Assembly: GCF_000377565.1 (NCBI RefSeq)
Contig: NZ_KB898353.1
Location: 186,001-250,000 of the forward strand
Source of the DNA: Rhizobium sp. 2MFCol3.1
Lineage (GTDB): Bacteria; Pseudomonadota; Alphaproteobacteria; Rhizobiales; Rhizobiaceae
Length of the DNA stretch: 64,000 bases
Reading direction: 5' to 3'
In this document: in pieces, positions 25,463-33,456 of the stretch
Layout: every line of letters starts with the position of its first letter
Position numbering within the stretch: the first letter of the stretch is position 1
Notes under the pieces: generated by a model
The model's database searches: none
Seen by the model: only the letters and a program-made list of their open reading frames with translations
Told to the model about the DNA's origin: nothing
Program-made: the position numbers and the translations under genes

Positions 25463-26023
25463 ATGAGCAACGATCTTATTGTCGGCTTCTCGGGCAATAT
25501 CACCCGCCCCTCGAGCACCAAGCGCTTCGTCGAAAGCGTTACGGCGTCGCTGGCTGAGCGCGCGGGTCTGGAGCATGTGGTGTTCGACATCGAGGATTTC
25601 GGCCCGGCGCTGGCGACCGCACGCTCGATTGCCGACCTCGATGCCAAGGCCCAGGCGGTGATCCGCACGATCATCGAGGCGGACGCCCTCGTCATCGGCT
25701 CACCGACCTACAAGGGAAGCTACACCGGCCTCTTCAAGCATGTGATCGACCTGCTCGATCCGGCCGACCTGCGCGGCAAGCCGATCATTCTGACGGCGAC
25801 CGGCGGCGGCGACCGTCATGCGCTGATGGTCGAACACCAGCTCCGTCCGCTGTTCGCCTTCTTCGAGGCCTTTGTCGTTCCGACCGCCGTCTATGCCTCG
25901 AGCCGGGACTTCACCGATGGCGCCCCCTCGCCCGCGATCACTGGCCGCGTCGAACAGGCGCTGATCCAGGCAGCCGCCCTGGTGCGCACCCGCTCCGCAC
26001 CCACGGCGATCGCCGCGGAATAG
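25463..26023 (+). CDS. NADPH-dependent FMN reductase, MsuE/SsuE-like
   Basis: 186 residues, flavodoxin-like fold. The start GFSGNITRPSSTKRFVE is the FMN-binding loop; VIGSPTYKGSYTGLFKHVIDLL is the hallmark of MsuE/SsuE, and ILTATGGGDRHALMVEHQLRPLF follows as in that family. It would supply FMNH2 to the two luciferase-fold enzymes and the DszC-like protein of the locus. ATG 25463 has AAGGA at good spacing; a GTG at 25448 is the alternative. Confidence 0.92.
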   Translation: MSNDLIVGFSGNITRPSSTKRFVESVTASLAERAGLEHVVFDIEDFGPALATARSIADLDAKAQAVIRTIIEADALVIGSPTYKGSYTGLFKHVIDLLDPADLRGKPIILTATGGGDRHALMVEHQLRPLFAFFEAFVVPTAVYASSRDFTDGAPSPAITGRVEQALIQAAALVRTRSAPTAIAAE

Positions 26024-26091
26024 TCGACCGTTACCGCATCTGGCGATGCGTTTCTTCGAGATGTCAAGGCAGAGCCAGAGGCGGACAAGGC

Positions 26092-27096
26092 ATGGCGGGA
26101 CAACGGAAATACGTGGTCGGCATCACCGACCATATGTTCGGCACGCCTGACCTCGAGGCGAAGCTGTTGGGCGACGAGGTCGAGATCGACTACTTCGCGA
26201 CCACAGATGAAACGCAGTTTTCGCCGGAGCGCCTTGCCCGTCTGGACGCGCTCATGGTCTGGGGCGCGCGGCTCGGGGCGAGCAGCATCGCCCATCTTGC
26301 GCGCTGCAAGGGCGTGGTGCGCTATGGCGTCGGCTATGAGAAGATCGATCTGCCGGCGCTTTCGGCAGCCGGCATCCCGTTTGCGAACAATCCCGACTAC
26401 GGCACCGAGGAAGTGGCCGACCACGCCGTCGCGATGATGCTCTCGCTGCACCGACGGCTGTGGGAACACGATGCCCGCGCTCGCGGCTACACATCCGGCT
26501 GGCAAGTTCACAGCCTGAAGCCGCTCGCGCGCTCCAACCGTGCGACGGTCGGCGTCATCGGAGTCGGGCGGATCGGCACGGCTGTCGTCAACCGCCTCAA
26601 GCCTTTCGGCTTCCGCATCCTGGGCTACGATCTCGGCCAGCCGCGCGGCCATGAAAAGGCGATCGGCTACGAGCGCGTCGACCGGCTCGACGAACTCCTC
26701 GCCGAGGCGGATATCGTGACGCTCCACTGCCCGGTTAATGCCGAAACGCGGGGTCTTCTGGACGCCGAGACGCTGTCGCGGCTGAAGCGTGGAGCGATCC
26801 TCGTCAACACGGCGCGCGGCGAGCTGCTCGATGATCTCGACGCGCTTGAGACCGCGCTGCGAACCGGCCATCTGGCGGCAGCCGCGATCGACACACTGGC
26901 CGAGGAGCCGCCACAAAACCATTCGCTTCTGACGGCGTGGCGCAACAGGGACGATTGGCTCGCGGGGCGCCTGGTGATCACCCCCCACAACGCCTTCTAC
27001 TCCGATCACGCCGCAATCAAGATGCGCCACAACGCGGCGATGACGGTGAAGATCCTGCTGGAGGAAGGTCATCTCAGAAATCGCGTGCGGGAATAA
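26092..27096 (+). CDS. NAD-dependent D-2-hydroxyacid dehydrogenase (phosphoglycerate dehydrogenase-like)
   Basis: 334 residues. Substrate domain, then Rossmann NAD motif VGVIGVGRIGTAVVNRL, then ILVNTARGELLDDLDALE and VITPHNAFYSD with the catalytic His. The AAIDTLAEEPPQNHSLL region is slightly extended relative to the family. Last gene on this strand in the locus, 68 bp after the FMN reductase, and probably part of that operon. It may handle the 2-oxo or hydroxy acid left after desulfonation; the substrate is unknown. Its 3' end forms half of a stem-loop shared with the convergent gene. Confidence 0.82.
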   Translation: MAGQRKYVVGITDHMFGTPDLEAKLLGDEVEIDYFATTDETQFSPERLARLDALMVWGARLGASSIAHLARCKGVVRYGVGYEKIDLPALSAAGIPFANNPDYGTEEVADHAVAMMLSLHRRLWEHDARARGYTSGWQVHSLKPLARSNRATVGVIGVGRIGTAVVNRLKPFGFRILGYDLGQPRGHEKAIGYERVDRLDELLAEADIVTLHCPVNAETRGLLDAETLSRLKRGAILVNTARGELLDDLDALETALRTGHLAAAAIDTLAEEPPQNHSLLTAWRNRDDWLAGRLVITPHNAFYSDHAAIKMRHNAAMTVKILLEEGHLRNRVRE

Positions 27097-27110
27097 TCCA
27101 CTCCCGCACG
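27084..27110. terminator. Stem-loop between convergent genes
   Basis: CGTGCGGGA and TCCCGCACG form a perfect 9-bp stem; the hydroxyacid dehydrogenase stop codon lies in the 9-nt loop. No strong T-tract, so terminator activity is probable rather than certain. Confidence 0.5.
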
Positions 27111-27131
27111 GCCTGATGCCCTTCGATGGCG

Positions 27132-28235
27132 TTAGGCGTTTTCGCGGCGCTTGGCCGGCTCGACGCCGTAGGCGCGGCCGAAGCGATTGGCGAGGAAGTC
27201 GTCGAGCGAGATCTCTTCCTGTCGCACGAAGCCCTTCTGCGGCAGCTTGCCGTTGGCCAGCAGATCGAGCACCGCCGTGATGCCGGCGGCCGTGGTGATC
27301 TGGATCGCGCTCATGCGCTTATCCGCGACCATGCCGGCATAGACCTTGTTGGCGTAGGTTTCCTGCAGGTATCGGCCGTCCTTCCAGCCGCAGACGGTCA
27401 CGAAGACGACGACGACGTCCTGCATGGTGGCGGGCAGTGCGTTTTCGAACAGATCCTTCAGCACGTCACGGCGGTTCTTCAGGTTGAGATCGTGGAGCAG
27501 CGCCTTGATAATCGCCTGATGGCCGGGGTAGCGGATCGTCCGGTAGTTCATCGTGCGAACCCGGCCCTGCAGCGTTTCCGCCAGCGTGCCGAGGCCTCCC
27601 GAGGTGTTGAAAGCCTCGTAAGTCACGCCATCGAGCGAAAACTCCTCGCGCTCTTCCATCGCCGGAACGTTGATGAGCTTGCCTTCGACGATCGCCTCGC
27701 ACGGCTCGATATATTCGTTGATCAGCCCGTCGGTGCTCCAGGTGAGGTTATAGTTCAGGGCATTGGACGGATATTGCGGCAGGGCACCGACGCGCATGCG
27801 CACACTGTCGAGGCTGTCGAAGCGCTTGGCGAGATCATTGGCGACGATGGAGATGAAGCCCGGCGCCAGGCCGCATTGCGGAATGAAGGCCGTATCGGCG
27901 CCATCGGCGAGCGTCTTGACCATGCGGGTCGTCGCCACGTCTTCGGTCAGATCCAGGTAGTGAACGCCGGCATCCACCGCGGCCTCGGCGACCTTGCCGG
28001 TCAGATGGAACGGCGCAGCGGAAAGCACCGCGAACTTGCCCTTCAGCACGTCGACGAGGGCGGCATGATCGGCGATATCGACGGCCATGACGGAGATTGC
28101 CGGATGACGGTCGATCTTCGCCAGCTGCTGCTCGTCCCGGTCGGCCACGACGACCCGGTAGCTGCCGCTATCCGCCAGCATCAGAGCGATGGCACCGCCG
28201 ATTTTCCCAGCGCCGACAACCACGATGACCTTCAT
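27132..28235 (-). CDS. Saccharopine dehydrogenase-family NAD(P)-binding protein
   Basis: 367 residues. N-terminal Rossmann motif VVVGAGKIGGAIALMLADSG, then the saccharopine dehydrogenase family pattern AAPFHLTGKVAEAAVDAGVHYLDL and CGLAPGFISIVANDLAKRFD. The C-terminal half resembles the catalytic domain of lysine-forming saccharopine dehydrogenase or lysine-6-dehydrogenase. Divergent from an Lrp-type regulator with a perfect inverted repeat between them, so lysine (or related amino acid) metabolism under Lrp control is the likely role. Carboxyspermidine or homospermidine-type chemistry is an alternative for this family. Confidence 0.82.
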   Translation of the reverse strand: MKVIVVVGAGKIGGAIALMLADSGSYRVVVADRDEQQLAKIDRHPAISVMAVDIADHAALVDVLKGKFAVLSAAPFHLTGKVAEAAVDAGVHYLDLTEDVATTRMVKTLADGADTAFIPQCGLAPGFISIVANDLAKRFDSLDSVRMRVGALPQYPSNALNYNLTWSTDGLINEYIEPCEAIVEGKLINVPAMEEREEFSLDGVTYEAFNTSGGLGTLAETLQGRVRTMNYRTIRYPGHQAIIKALLHDLNLKNRRDVLKDLFENALPATMQDVVVVFVTVCGWKDGRYLQETYANKVYAGMVADKRMSAIQITTAAGITAVLDLLANGKLPQKGFVRQEEISLDDFLANRFGRAYGVEPAKRRENA

Positions 28236-28302
28236 ATGAATCCCCTGCTATTTGCCTATCTGTTTTTTATAAGTGTAGGCTTGGCTTGGTTGATTCATAG
28301 CG

Positions 28303-28320
28303 TCGAAATTGTCATTTCGA
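28303..28320. promoter_or_regulatory. Inverted repeat between divergent genes, probable Lrp-type operator
   Basis: TCGAAAT-TGTC-ATTTCGA has perfect 7-bp arms, 52 bp before the regulator start and 67 bp from the saccharopine dehydrogenase-like start. AT-rich arms of this kind suit Lrp/AsnC regulators. Confidence 0.5.
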
Positions 28321-28372
28321 TGCTAGTATCTTAGCAAAGTGCCGTACCAGATCGACGAAGTGCGAGAAACCG

Positions 28373-28804
28373 ATGCAACTGACCATCAAGGACCGGGAAC
28401 TGCTTGCCCTGCTTGGCGAAAACGCCCGAACACCGGTCGCGGCACTCGCCAAAAAGCTGTCGCTCTCAAGGACGACGGTGCAGGCGCGGCTCGAACGGCT
28501 GGAGCGCGAGGGGGTCATTACGGGCTACGGTGTCAGGCTGTCGGCGGAATATTCGTCCAGCCTGATCAAGGCCCACATCCTGATCACCATCGCGCCAAAG
28601 GCGCTCTCCGAGGTTGTCGCCGCGCTCGGCAAGATCCAGGCGGTGACGACGCTGCACTCCGTCAGCGGCTCGTTCGATCTGATCGCCATCATCGTGGCGC
28701 CTGCCATCACCGAACTCGACCAGCTCATCGACGAGATCGGCACGATCAACGGTGTCGAACGAACCCTGTCCTCCATCATTCTGTCGACGCGGATCAGCCG
28801 ATAA
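28373..28804 (+). CDS. Lrp/AsnC family transcriptional regulator
   Basis: 143 residues, normal for single Lrp proteins. N-terminal helix-turn-helix (ELLALLGENARTPVAALAKKLSLSRTTVQARLERLEREGVITGYGV), then the RAM ligand/oligomer domain (KAHILITIAPKALSEVVAAL; LHSVSGSFDLIAIIV). Divergent from the saccharopine dehydrogenase-like gene, so probably its amino-acid-responsive regulator, like LysG/BkdR-type local Lrp proteins. Confidence 0.92.
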   Translation: MQLTIKDRELLALLGENARTPVAALAKKLSLSRTTVQARLERLEREGVITGYGVRLSAEYSSSLIKAHILITIAPKALSEVVAALGKIQAVTTLHSVSGSFDLIAIIVAPAITELDQLIDEIGTINGVERTLSSIILSTRISR

Positions 28805-28960
28805 CCTGGCTGCAAGCCGTGACCTGTGTGACCGAGGCCGCTCGCCGAGGCAGCCAGGCTCCCGGTGAACAGACGCACCAAATCCCCACGCCGCCCGAAA
28901 GCCCGTGTCTCCACCATGCACTTCGCTCGGACGGGGCGCTGGAAATCACCTCGATAGAGT

Positions 28961-28985
28961 AAAAAATATGGTGCCTTCCAGCACC
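28961..28985 (-). terminator. Intrinsic terminator of the putative RNA
   Basis: On the minus strand, GGTGC-TGGAAG-GCACC followed by ATATTTTTT. It lies 156 bp past the end of the Lrp gene and points toward it. Confidence 0.65.
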
Positions 28986-29260
28986 CCGTTCGGCGGTTTA
29001 TGAACGCAACTCCGGTCTCTCTGCCTTCTCGCCCAACTTCGCGACGAGACCATGTGTGCCTCACAGGCACGTCCGGGCTCAACTCGGGCCCGTCTTGCGA
29101 CGGAACCCGCCGTCACCGGAGGGAGACCATTTTCTGCGAACCCCGGATGAGAGAGCTTGCGTCCTCCTCAAACACCCAGCGCCGATCCCGGCTCGCCGGC
29201 ACGCCTGCCGGTGTATCCAATGACGGGACGCCGACAGTGTAGGGCGGGGTTTTCGAGGCG
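28961..29260 (-). ncRNA. Probable structured RNA with intrinsic terminator
   Basis: About 300 nt without a credible gene but rich in pairing on the minus strand. In transcript order: CGGCAGGCGTGCCG; CCGTC-GCAA-GACGG with a GNRA tetraloop; CGGGC...GCCCG; GTGCCT-GTG-AGGCAC; UCUCGUC/GGCGAGA nested inside GGTCTC...GAGACC; CGTTC...GAACG; finally GGTGC-TGGAAG-GCACC followed by ATATTTTTT. CTCCGG/CCGGAG and GGTCTC/GAGACC arms can pair in mutually exclusive ways. It could be a free-standing RNA or a leader element such as the rhizobial speF family; no matching downstream gene lies on that strand. The 5' end is not known. Confidence 0.45.
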
Positions 29261-29322
29261 GGGAAAATTGAGGGCGTAATTTTGCTTAAGCTGTCTATTT
29301 TTAACGACCCAAGCACAGCAGG

Positions 29323-29340
29323 CGCCGGGGTAAACCGGCG
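29323..29340. terminator. Stem-loop downstream of the SDR gene
   Basis: CGCCGG-GGTAAA-CCGGCG, 6-bp stem, 26 bases after the SDR gene stop on the minus strand. No clear T-tract, so a weak terminator call. Confidence 0.35.
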
Positions 29341-29366
29341 TCTGTGATCATCCGAGGGAAGGACGA

Positions 29367-30107
29367 TCAGAATTCCTGCGCTGTCGGGCGCAGGACGATC
29401 TCGTTGATATCGACATCATCAGGCTGTTCGATCGCAAAGGCGATCGCGCGCGCCACCGATGATGCGGGGATCGCCATCTCGTAGAACTGCTGAACGCCAT
29501 CCTTGGCGGTTCCGGTCGTGCCGTGCTTGAGTTCGCTTTCGACGGCGCCCGGCTCTATCGACGTGACGCGCACCGCGCTACCGACTTCGGCACGAAGGCC
29601 TTCCGAGATCGCGCGCACCGCAAACTTGGTGCCCGAATAGACGGTGCCGCCGGGTGCGAAGACCTTGATGCCGGCAACCGAGCTGAGGTTGATGACATGG
29701 CCGGATTTCTGCGCGAGGAAGAGCGGCAGTGCGGCGGCGATGCCGTAGAGCGTGCCCTTGATGTTGACATCGATCATCGCGTCCCACTCGTCGGTGTTGA
29801 CCTCGGCCATCGGCCGGATCGGCATGATACCGGCATTGTTGATGATGACGTCGAGCTTGCCGAAATCGCGGACGACGGCGTCGACCGTGGCCTGAACCTG
29901 CTTCCTGTCGGTAACGTCCATGCCATAGGCGCGGATATTGCCGCCCTGTGCGGTGGCTTCACCAACGATAGCCTCCAGCTTATCCAGCCGGCGCGCGGCG
30001 ATCGCGACCTTGGCGCCCTTGGCCGCCAGCGTGCGCGCCACTTCGGCGCCGATGCCCGAGCTGCCGCCAGTGATGAGGACGACCTTGCCTTCAATGTTCG
30101 AGCTCAT
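29367..30107 (-). CDS. SDR family oxidoreductase
   Basis: 246 residues, classical short-chain dehydrogenase. Cofactor motif LITGGSSGIGAEVARTL, structural NNAGIMPIRP, catalytic Ser in INLSSVAG and Tyr/Lys in YSGTKFAVRA. AARRLDK after the second strand favours NADPH. It ends in PTAQEF. It lies beside a DJ-1/PfpI gene on the same strand (94-bp gap) and opposite a LysR regulator, a frequent combination in stress or aldehyde defence. Substrate unknown. Confidence 0.9.
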   Translation of the reverse strand: MSSNIEGKVVLITGGSSGIGAEVARTLAAKGAKVAIAARRLDKLEAIVGEATAQGGNIRAYGMDVTDRKQVQATVDAVVRDFGKLDVIINNAGIMPIRPMAEVNTDEWDAMIDVNIKGTLYGIAAALPLFLAQKSGHVINLSSVAGIKVFAPGGTVYSGTKFAVRAISEGLRAEVGSAVRVTSIEPGAVESELKHGTTGTAKDGVQQFYEMAIPASSVARAIAFAIEQPDDVDINEIVLRPTAQEF

Positions 30108-30201
30108 GATTGTCTCCTTGTATCCTTGAATTGGGATCGTTGAATTGAGACGCCGGCCGAACGCGCGGCCAGCGCAAATAGGGGAAGAAAGCGGCCTATG
30201 A

Positions 30202-30894
30202 TCAGGCCTTGCTTGCCGCCTTCAGATTGGAGATCAGCACGCCGGCGGTGGCAACCGAGGATCCCGGGTTCTGGCCGGTGATCAAAAGGCCATCCTGCAC
30301 GGCATAGGACTGCCAGTCGCCAACCTTGGAATAGAGACCGCCTTCGTTCTTCAGCATGTCCTCTACGAGGAAGGGCACGATGTTGGTGAGACCGACGGCG
30401 TCTTCTTCGCTATTGGTGAAGCCGGTGACTTTCTTTCCGGCGACGAGCGGCTTGCCATCGGCCGATTTGACGTGGCGCAGGACGCCGGGAGCGTGGCAGA
30501 CGAAGGCGACGGGCTTGCCGGCGGCATACATTTTTTCGATCAGCGCGATCGAATTCCTGTCCTCGGCCAGATCCCAGAGCGGACCATGACCGCCTGGATA
30601 GAAGACGGCGTCGAAATCGCCCTGGCTCACCGTCGAAAGCTGAACAGTGTTGGCGAGCACCTTCTGCGCCGCGGCATCGCTGTTGAAGCGGCGGGTCTCG
30701 GCGGTCTGGAAATCCGGTTCGTCGCTTTTCGGATCGAGCGGCGGCTGGCCGCCCTTGGGCGAGGCGACCGTGATATCGGCGCCGGCCTCGAGGAAGGCGT
30801 AGTAGGGCGCGGCGAACTCTTCGAGCCAGAACCCGGTCTTCTTGCCGGTGTTGCCGAGTTCGTCATGCGAGGTGAGTACCATCAGGATCTTCAT
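30202..30894 (-). CDS. DJ-1/PfpI family protein (type 1 glutamine amidotransferase-like, Hsp31-type)
   Basis: 230 residues. The nucleophile elbow AFVCHAPGVLRHV carries the reactive Cys. The N-terminal MVLTSHDELGNTGKKTGFWLEEFAAPYYAFLEAG matches the Hsp31/glyoxalase III-like subgroup, whose members convert methylglyoxal or act as chaperones or deglycases. FYPGGHGPLWDL is the conserved loop before the elbow. Divergent from a LysR gene that probably controls it. Confidence 0.9.
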   Translation of the reverse strand: MKILMVLTSHDELGNTGKKTGFWLEEFAAPYYAFLEAGADITVASPKGGQPPLDPKSDEPDFQTAETRRFNSDAAAQKVLANTVQLSTVSQGDFDAVFYPGGHGPLWDLAEDRNSIALIEKMYAAGKPVAFVCHAPGVLRHVKSADGKPLVAGKKVTGFTNSEEDAVGLTNIVPFLVEDMLKNEGGLYSKVGDWQSYAVQDGLLITGQNPGSSVATAGVLISNLKAASKA

Positions 30895-31021
30895 AGTGAT
30901 CTCCTTGCCGCGTTGCGCGCAGCCTTGAAAAGGGTTGACCGCGTGTTGCGATCAACACGCCCGGCCGACAGGTTGTTCCCTGTCTGGACAAAACGGATCA
31001 TGCACCCGCTCCAGAAATTTT

Positions 31022-31044
31022 TGAAATTTATTTAGTTGATTTCA
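31022..31044. promoter_or_regulatory. LysR-type box
   Basis: TGAAAT-N11-ATTTCA with perfect 6-bp arms, in the 160-bp gap between the DJ-1/PfpI gene and the divergent LysR gene. The T-N11-A spacing is that of LysR regulators, so it probably controls both genes. Confidence 0.55.
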
Positions 31045-31054
31045 GTTATTCACA

Positions 31055-31981
31055 ATGGATTATAACTGGATGCAATATGACCTGAACCTCCTTCCCGTTT
31101 TCATGGCGCTCTTCGAGGAGCGCAACGTGACGCGCGCGGCCGAACAGCTCGGCATCACGCAACCCGCCCTTTCGAACGCGCTGAAGCGGCTGCGCGAGAC
31201 GATGCGCGATCCGCTTTTCGTGCGCGAACGCTATGGCATGCAGCCGACGCAGATGGCGCAGGACCTCGCGCCGGTGATCGGCGCGGCGCTGGGCGCCATC
31301 GACGAAGCCGTTCGCGGCCAGCAGAACTTCGATCCCTCGAAGGCCGACCGGCTGTTCCTGATCGCGCCGAACAGTCTTGTCGAATTCGTGCTGATGCCGG
31401 CGATCGTGGCACGGCTCAGGGAAATCGCGCCGGGCATCCGCCTGCGCCTGGCGCCCTTCGGAAACGACCTCACCGAGGCCGGCGTGGTCTCCGGGACGAC
31501 GGCGATGGTGATCGGGCGGATCACCGACCCGCCCGACAATCTCGTCGTGCAGCATCTGATGGACGATGGGCTTGCCTGCGTGGTGAGGGCCGATCACCCG
31601 CTGGTGGGAGAGCGATTGACGAAGGCGGCCTACGAAAAGCTGCGGCACGTCAACGTCTTGCCGCCCGGGCGGCTGCGCGCTGGCCTGTTCCGCACGCTCG
31701 AGGAGCGGGGACTGAAGCGCGACGTGGCGGTGTCCGTGACGCACTTCCTGGCCGTGCCGGAGATGATCGCCGCGACGGATTACTGCGCGACCTTGCCGCG
31801 CCTGATCTGCCGGCATCTCGCCGACGACAAAAGACTGAGAGTGGTGGAGCCGCCTGTCGATCTTGGAACCTTCCCGGTCGAAATGGCCTGGCATGTGCGC
31901 TATCGCAACGATCCCGCGCATCGCTGGCTGCGCACGCTGATCGCCGACATGGCACGCGAACTGGCCGCCGCGCCGCGATAG
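31055..31981 (+). CDS. LysR family transcriptional regulator (NodD/NahR-like subgroup)
   Basis: 308 residues. The start YDLNLLPVFMALFEERNVTRAAEQLGITQPALSNALKRLRE is the winged helix-turn-helix of the NodD/NahR/SyrM side of the family; the rest is the periplasmic-binding-like effector domain. ATG 31070 (MQYDLNL) is a possible later start. Divergent from the DJ-1/PfpI and SDR genes with a LysR box between, so a local activator or repressor of them is likely. It ends at a strong terminator. Confidence 0.9.
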   Translation: MDYNWMQYDLNLLPVFMALFEERNVTRAAEQLGITQPALSNALKRLRETMRDPLFVRERYGMQPTQMAQDLAPVIGAALGAIDEAVRGQQNFDPSKADRLFLIAPNSLVEFVLMPAIVARLREIAPGIRLRLAPFGNDLTEAGVVSGTTAMVIGRITDPPDNLVVQHLMDDGLACVVRADHPLVGERLTKAAYEKLRHVNVLPPGRLRAGLFRTLEERGLKRDVAVSVTHFLAVPEMIAATDYCATLPRLICRHLADDKRLRVVEPPVDLGTFPVEMAWHVRYRNDPAHRWLRTLIADMARELAAAPR

Positions 31982-31985
31982 AAAT

Positions 31986-32028
31986 GAAAGCGCCCTTTCA
32001 ACGGGGTCGAAAGGGCGCTTTCTTGTTT
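31986..32028. terminator. Strong bidirectional terminator
   Basis: GAAAGCGCCCTTTC and GAAAGGGCGCTTTC form a perfect 14-bp stem with a 9-nt loop, then TTGTTT. It separates the convergent LysR gene and the cytochrome subunit gene. Confidence 0.9.
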
Positions 32029-32033
32029 CTCGA

Positions 32034-33455
32034 TCAGGCCGCGACCGGCTTCCTGCGCAGGAACAGTGCAAGCAGCAGGATGACAATAATGGCAGCCACG
32101 CATGCGCCGCCCCACATCAGCCAGGGGGTCGCCTTGATCAGCAGCGGGGTCTCCCCGCCATTGCGCAATGTGACGACGTCCTGTTCGCTTACCTTCAGCG
32201 TATCATTGCCGAAGCGCGCCAGAACATAGTTCGATACGGCGGCGATCTGTGCGTTGGTCAGCTGGTTCTTGAAGGCCGGCATCGCCACGGTGACGTCGTT
32301 CGTCGGGCGGTGAATGCCCTCGACGATCGCCATGACCAGATTGCTTGCCGTCAGGCCGCCGGTTGCGCGGTTGCTGGTCAGCGACGGATAGAACTGGTCC
32401 TCCGTGCCCGAGCCGTTCAGCTGGTGGCAGGTCGCGCAGGCGCTGACATAGAGCTCCTGGCCATCGACGGACGAACCGTTCTGCATGGCGGCGGGCGACC
32501 GGTCGATCGCGTAGTCGAGCTTGGCGATATCATCCGGCTTCGGATCCTTGTGCGCGAAGGCCGGCACGGTCTGACCGGCGGCGCGGATCGGCGGCACCGT
32601 CTTCAAATATACGGCCATCGCCGTCAGGTCCTCATCCGGCATATGGCGGAAGCTGTGTTCGACAGCCTCGGCCATCGGGCCTGCCGCCTGCGATTTGCCG
32701 ACGGCATTGCCGTGCTTCAGATAGGCGACGATTTCCTGCGTGTTCCAGCCGCCGATACCGCTGATCGGATCAGACGTGATGTTCGGCGCATGCCAGCCAC
32801 CGACATCGCCGCCGCCGAGATACTGGCCGGCATCTTCGGCCATGAAGGTATTGCGCGGAGTGTGGCAAGCGCCGCAGTGGGCGAGCGCATCGACCAGATA
32901 CTTGCCGCGCTCGGCGGCACCCGGCGCGACCGCGGCGCTATCGAACGGCGTGGCGCGGTTGAACAGGAGGTTCCAGCCGAACATCGCGATGCGCTGGTTG
33001 AACGGGAAGGGCAGCGTCGTCTTGGCCGACGGCGCTTCGTCCACCGGCGCGACGTCGTGGGTGAGGTAGGTGTAGAGCGCGTGGATGTCCTCATCCGTCA
33101 TGCCGCGATAGGCGGTGTACGGCATGGCAGGATAAAGATGGCCGCGAGGCGCGACGCCGTTTCGGACCGCATCGGTGAACTGCGCTTCCGTCCAGTTGCC
33201 GATGCCGAACTCCTTGGAGGGCGTGATGTTCGGCGCGACGATCGGGCCCATCGGGGAGGCGATCGTGTAGCCGCCGGCAAAGGGCTTGCCGTCCGGCGCC
33301 GCCGTCCTGTGGCAGGCCATGCAGTCGGACGCGGTGGAGACGGCATGTCCGCGCTCGATCAGGGCCTTGAGGTCTGCATCCTGGGAGAAGGTCGGCATCG
33401 CGGAGAAGACGAGCGCGCCGGCGGCGGCCGAGAGCGAAAGGATCGTGTTGCGCAT
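32034..33455 (-). CDS. Tri-heme cytochrome c subunit of a membrane-bound polyol/sugar dehydrogenase
   Basis: 473 residues from ATG 33455, with AAGGAGGT ribosome-binding site. Sec signal peptide at the N-terminus (ILSLSAAAGALVFSAMPTFSQ), then three heme sites CMACH, CGACH and CATCH, and one C-terminal membrane anchor (AAIIVILLLALFLRRK). This is the cytochrome subunit that passes electrons from an FAD dehydrogenase to ubiquinone or the respiratory chain, as in alcohol, gluconate, sorbitol and fructose dehydrogenases. One base separates it from the GMC subunit stop. Confidence 0.93.
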   Translation of the reverse strand: MRNTILSLSAAAGALVFSAMPTFSQDADLKALIERGHAVSTASDCMACHRTAAPDGKPFAGGYTIASPMGPIVAPNITPSKEFGIGNWTEAQFTDAVRNGVAPRGHLYPAMPYTAYRGMTDEDIHALYTYLTHDVAPVDEAPSAKTTLPFPFNQRIAMFGWNLLFNRATPFDSAAVAPGAAERGKYLVDALAHCGACHTPRNTFMAEDAGQYLGGGDVGGWHAPNITSDPISGIGGWNTQEIVAYLKHGNAVGKSQAAGPMAEAVEHSFRHMPDEDLTAMAVYLKTVPPIRAAGQTVPAFAHKDPKPDDIAKLDYAIDRSPAAMQNGSSVDGQELYVSACATCHQLNGSGTEDQFYPSLTSNRATGGLTASNLVMAIVEGIHRPTNDVTVAMPAFKNQLTNAQIAAVSNYVLARFGNDTLKVSEQDVVTLRNGGETPLLIKATPWLMWGGACVAAIIVILLLALFLRRKPVAA

Positions 33456-33456
33456 C

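Noticed and set aside
27126..28334. 402-codon frame opposite the saccharopine dehydrogenase-like gene
   Set aside because: Shadow frame; it would also run through the divergent promoter region and its operator.
28525..29082. 185-codon minus-strand frame across the Lrp 3' end and the putative RNA
   Set aside because: It reads through a terminator and then antisense to lrp; better explained by a structured RNA and a shadow frame.
29000..29242. 80-codon plus-strand frame in the putative RNA region
   Set aside because: No ribosome-binding site, and the sequence is explained by base-paired RNA arms.
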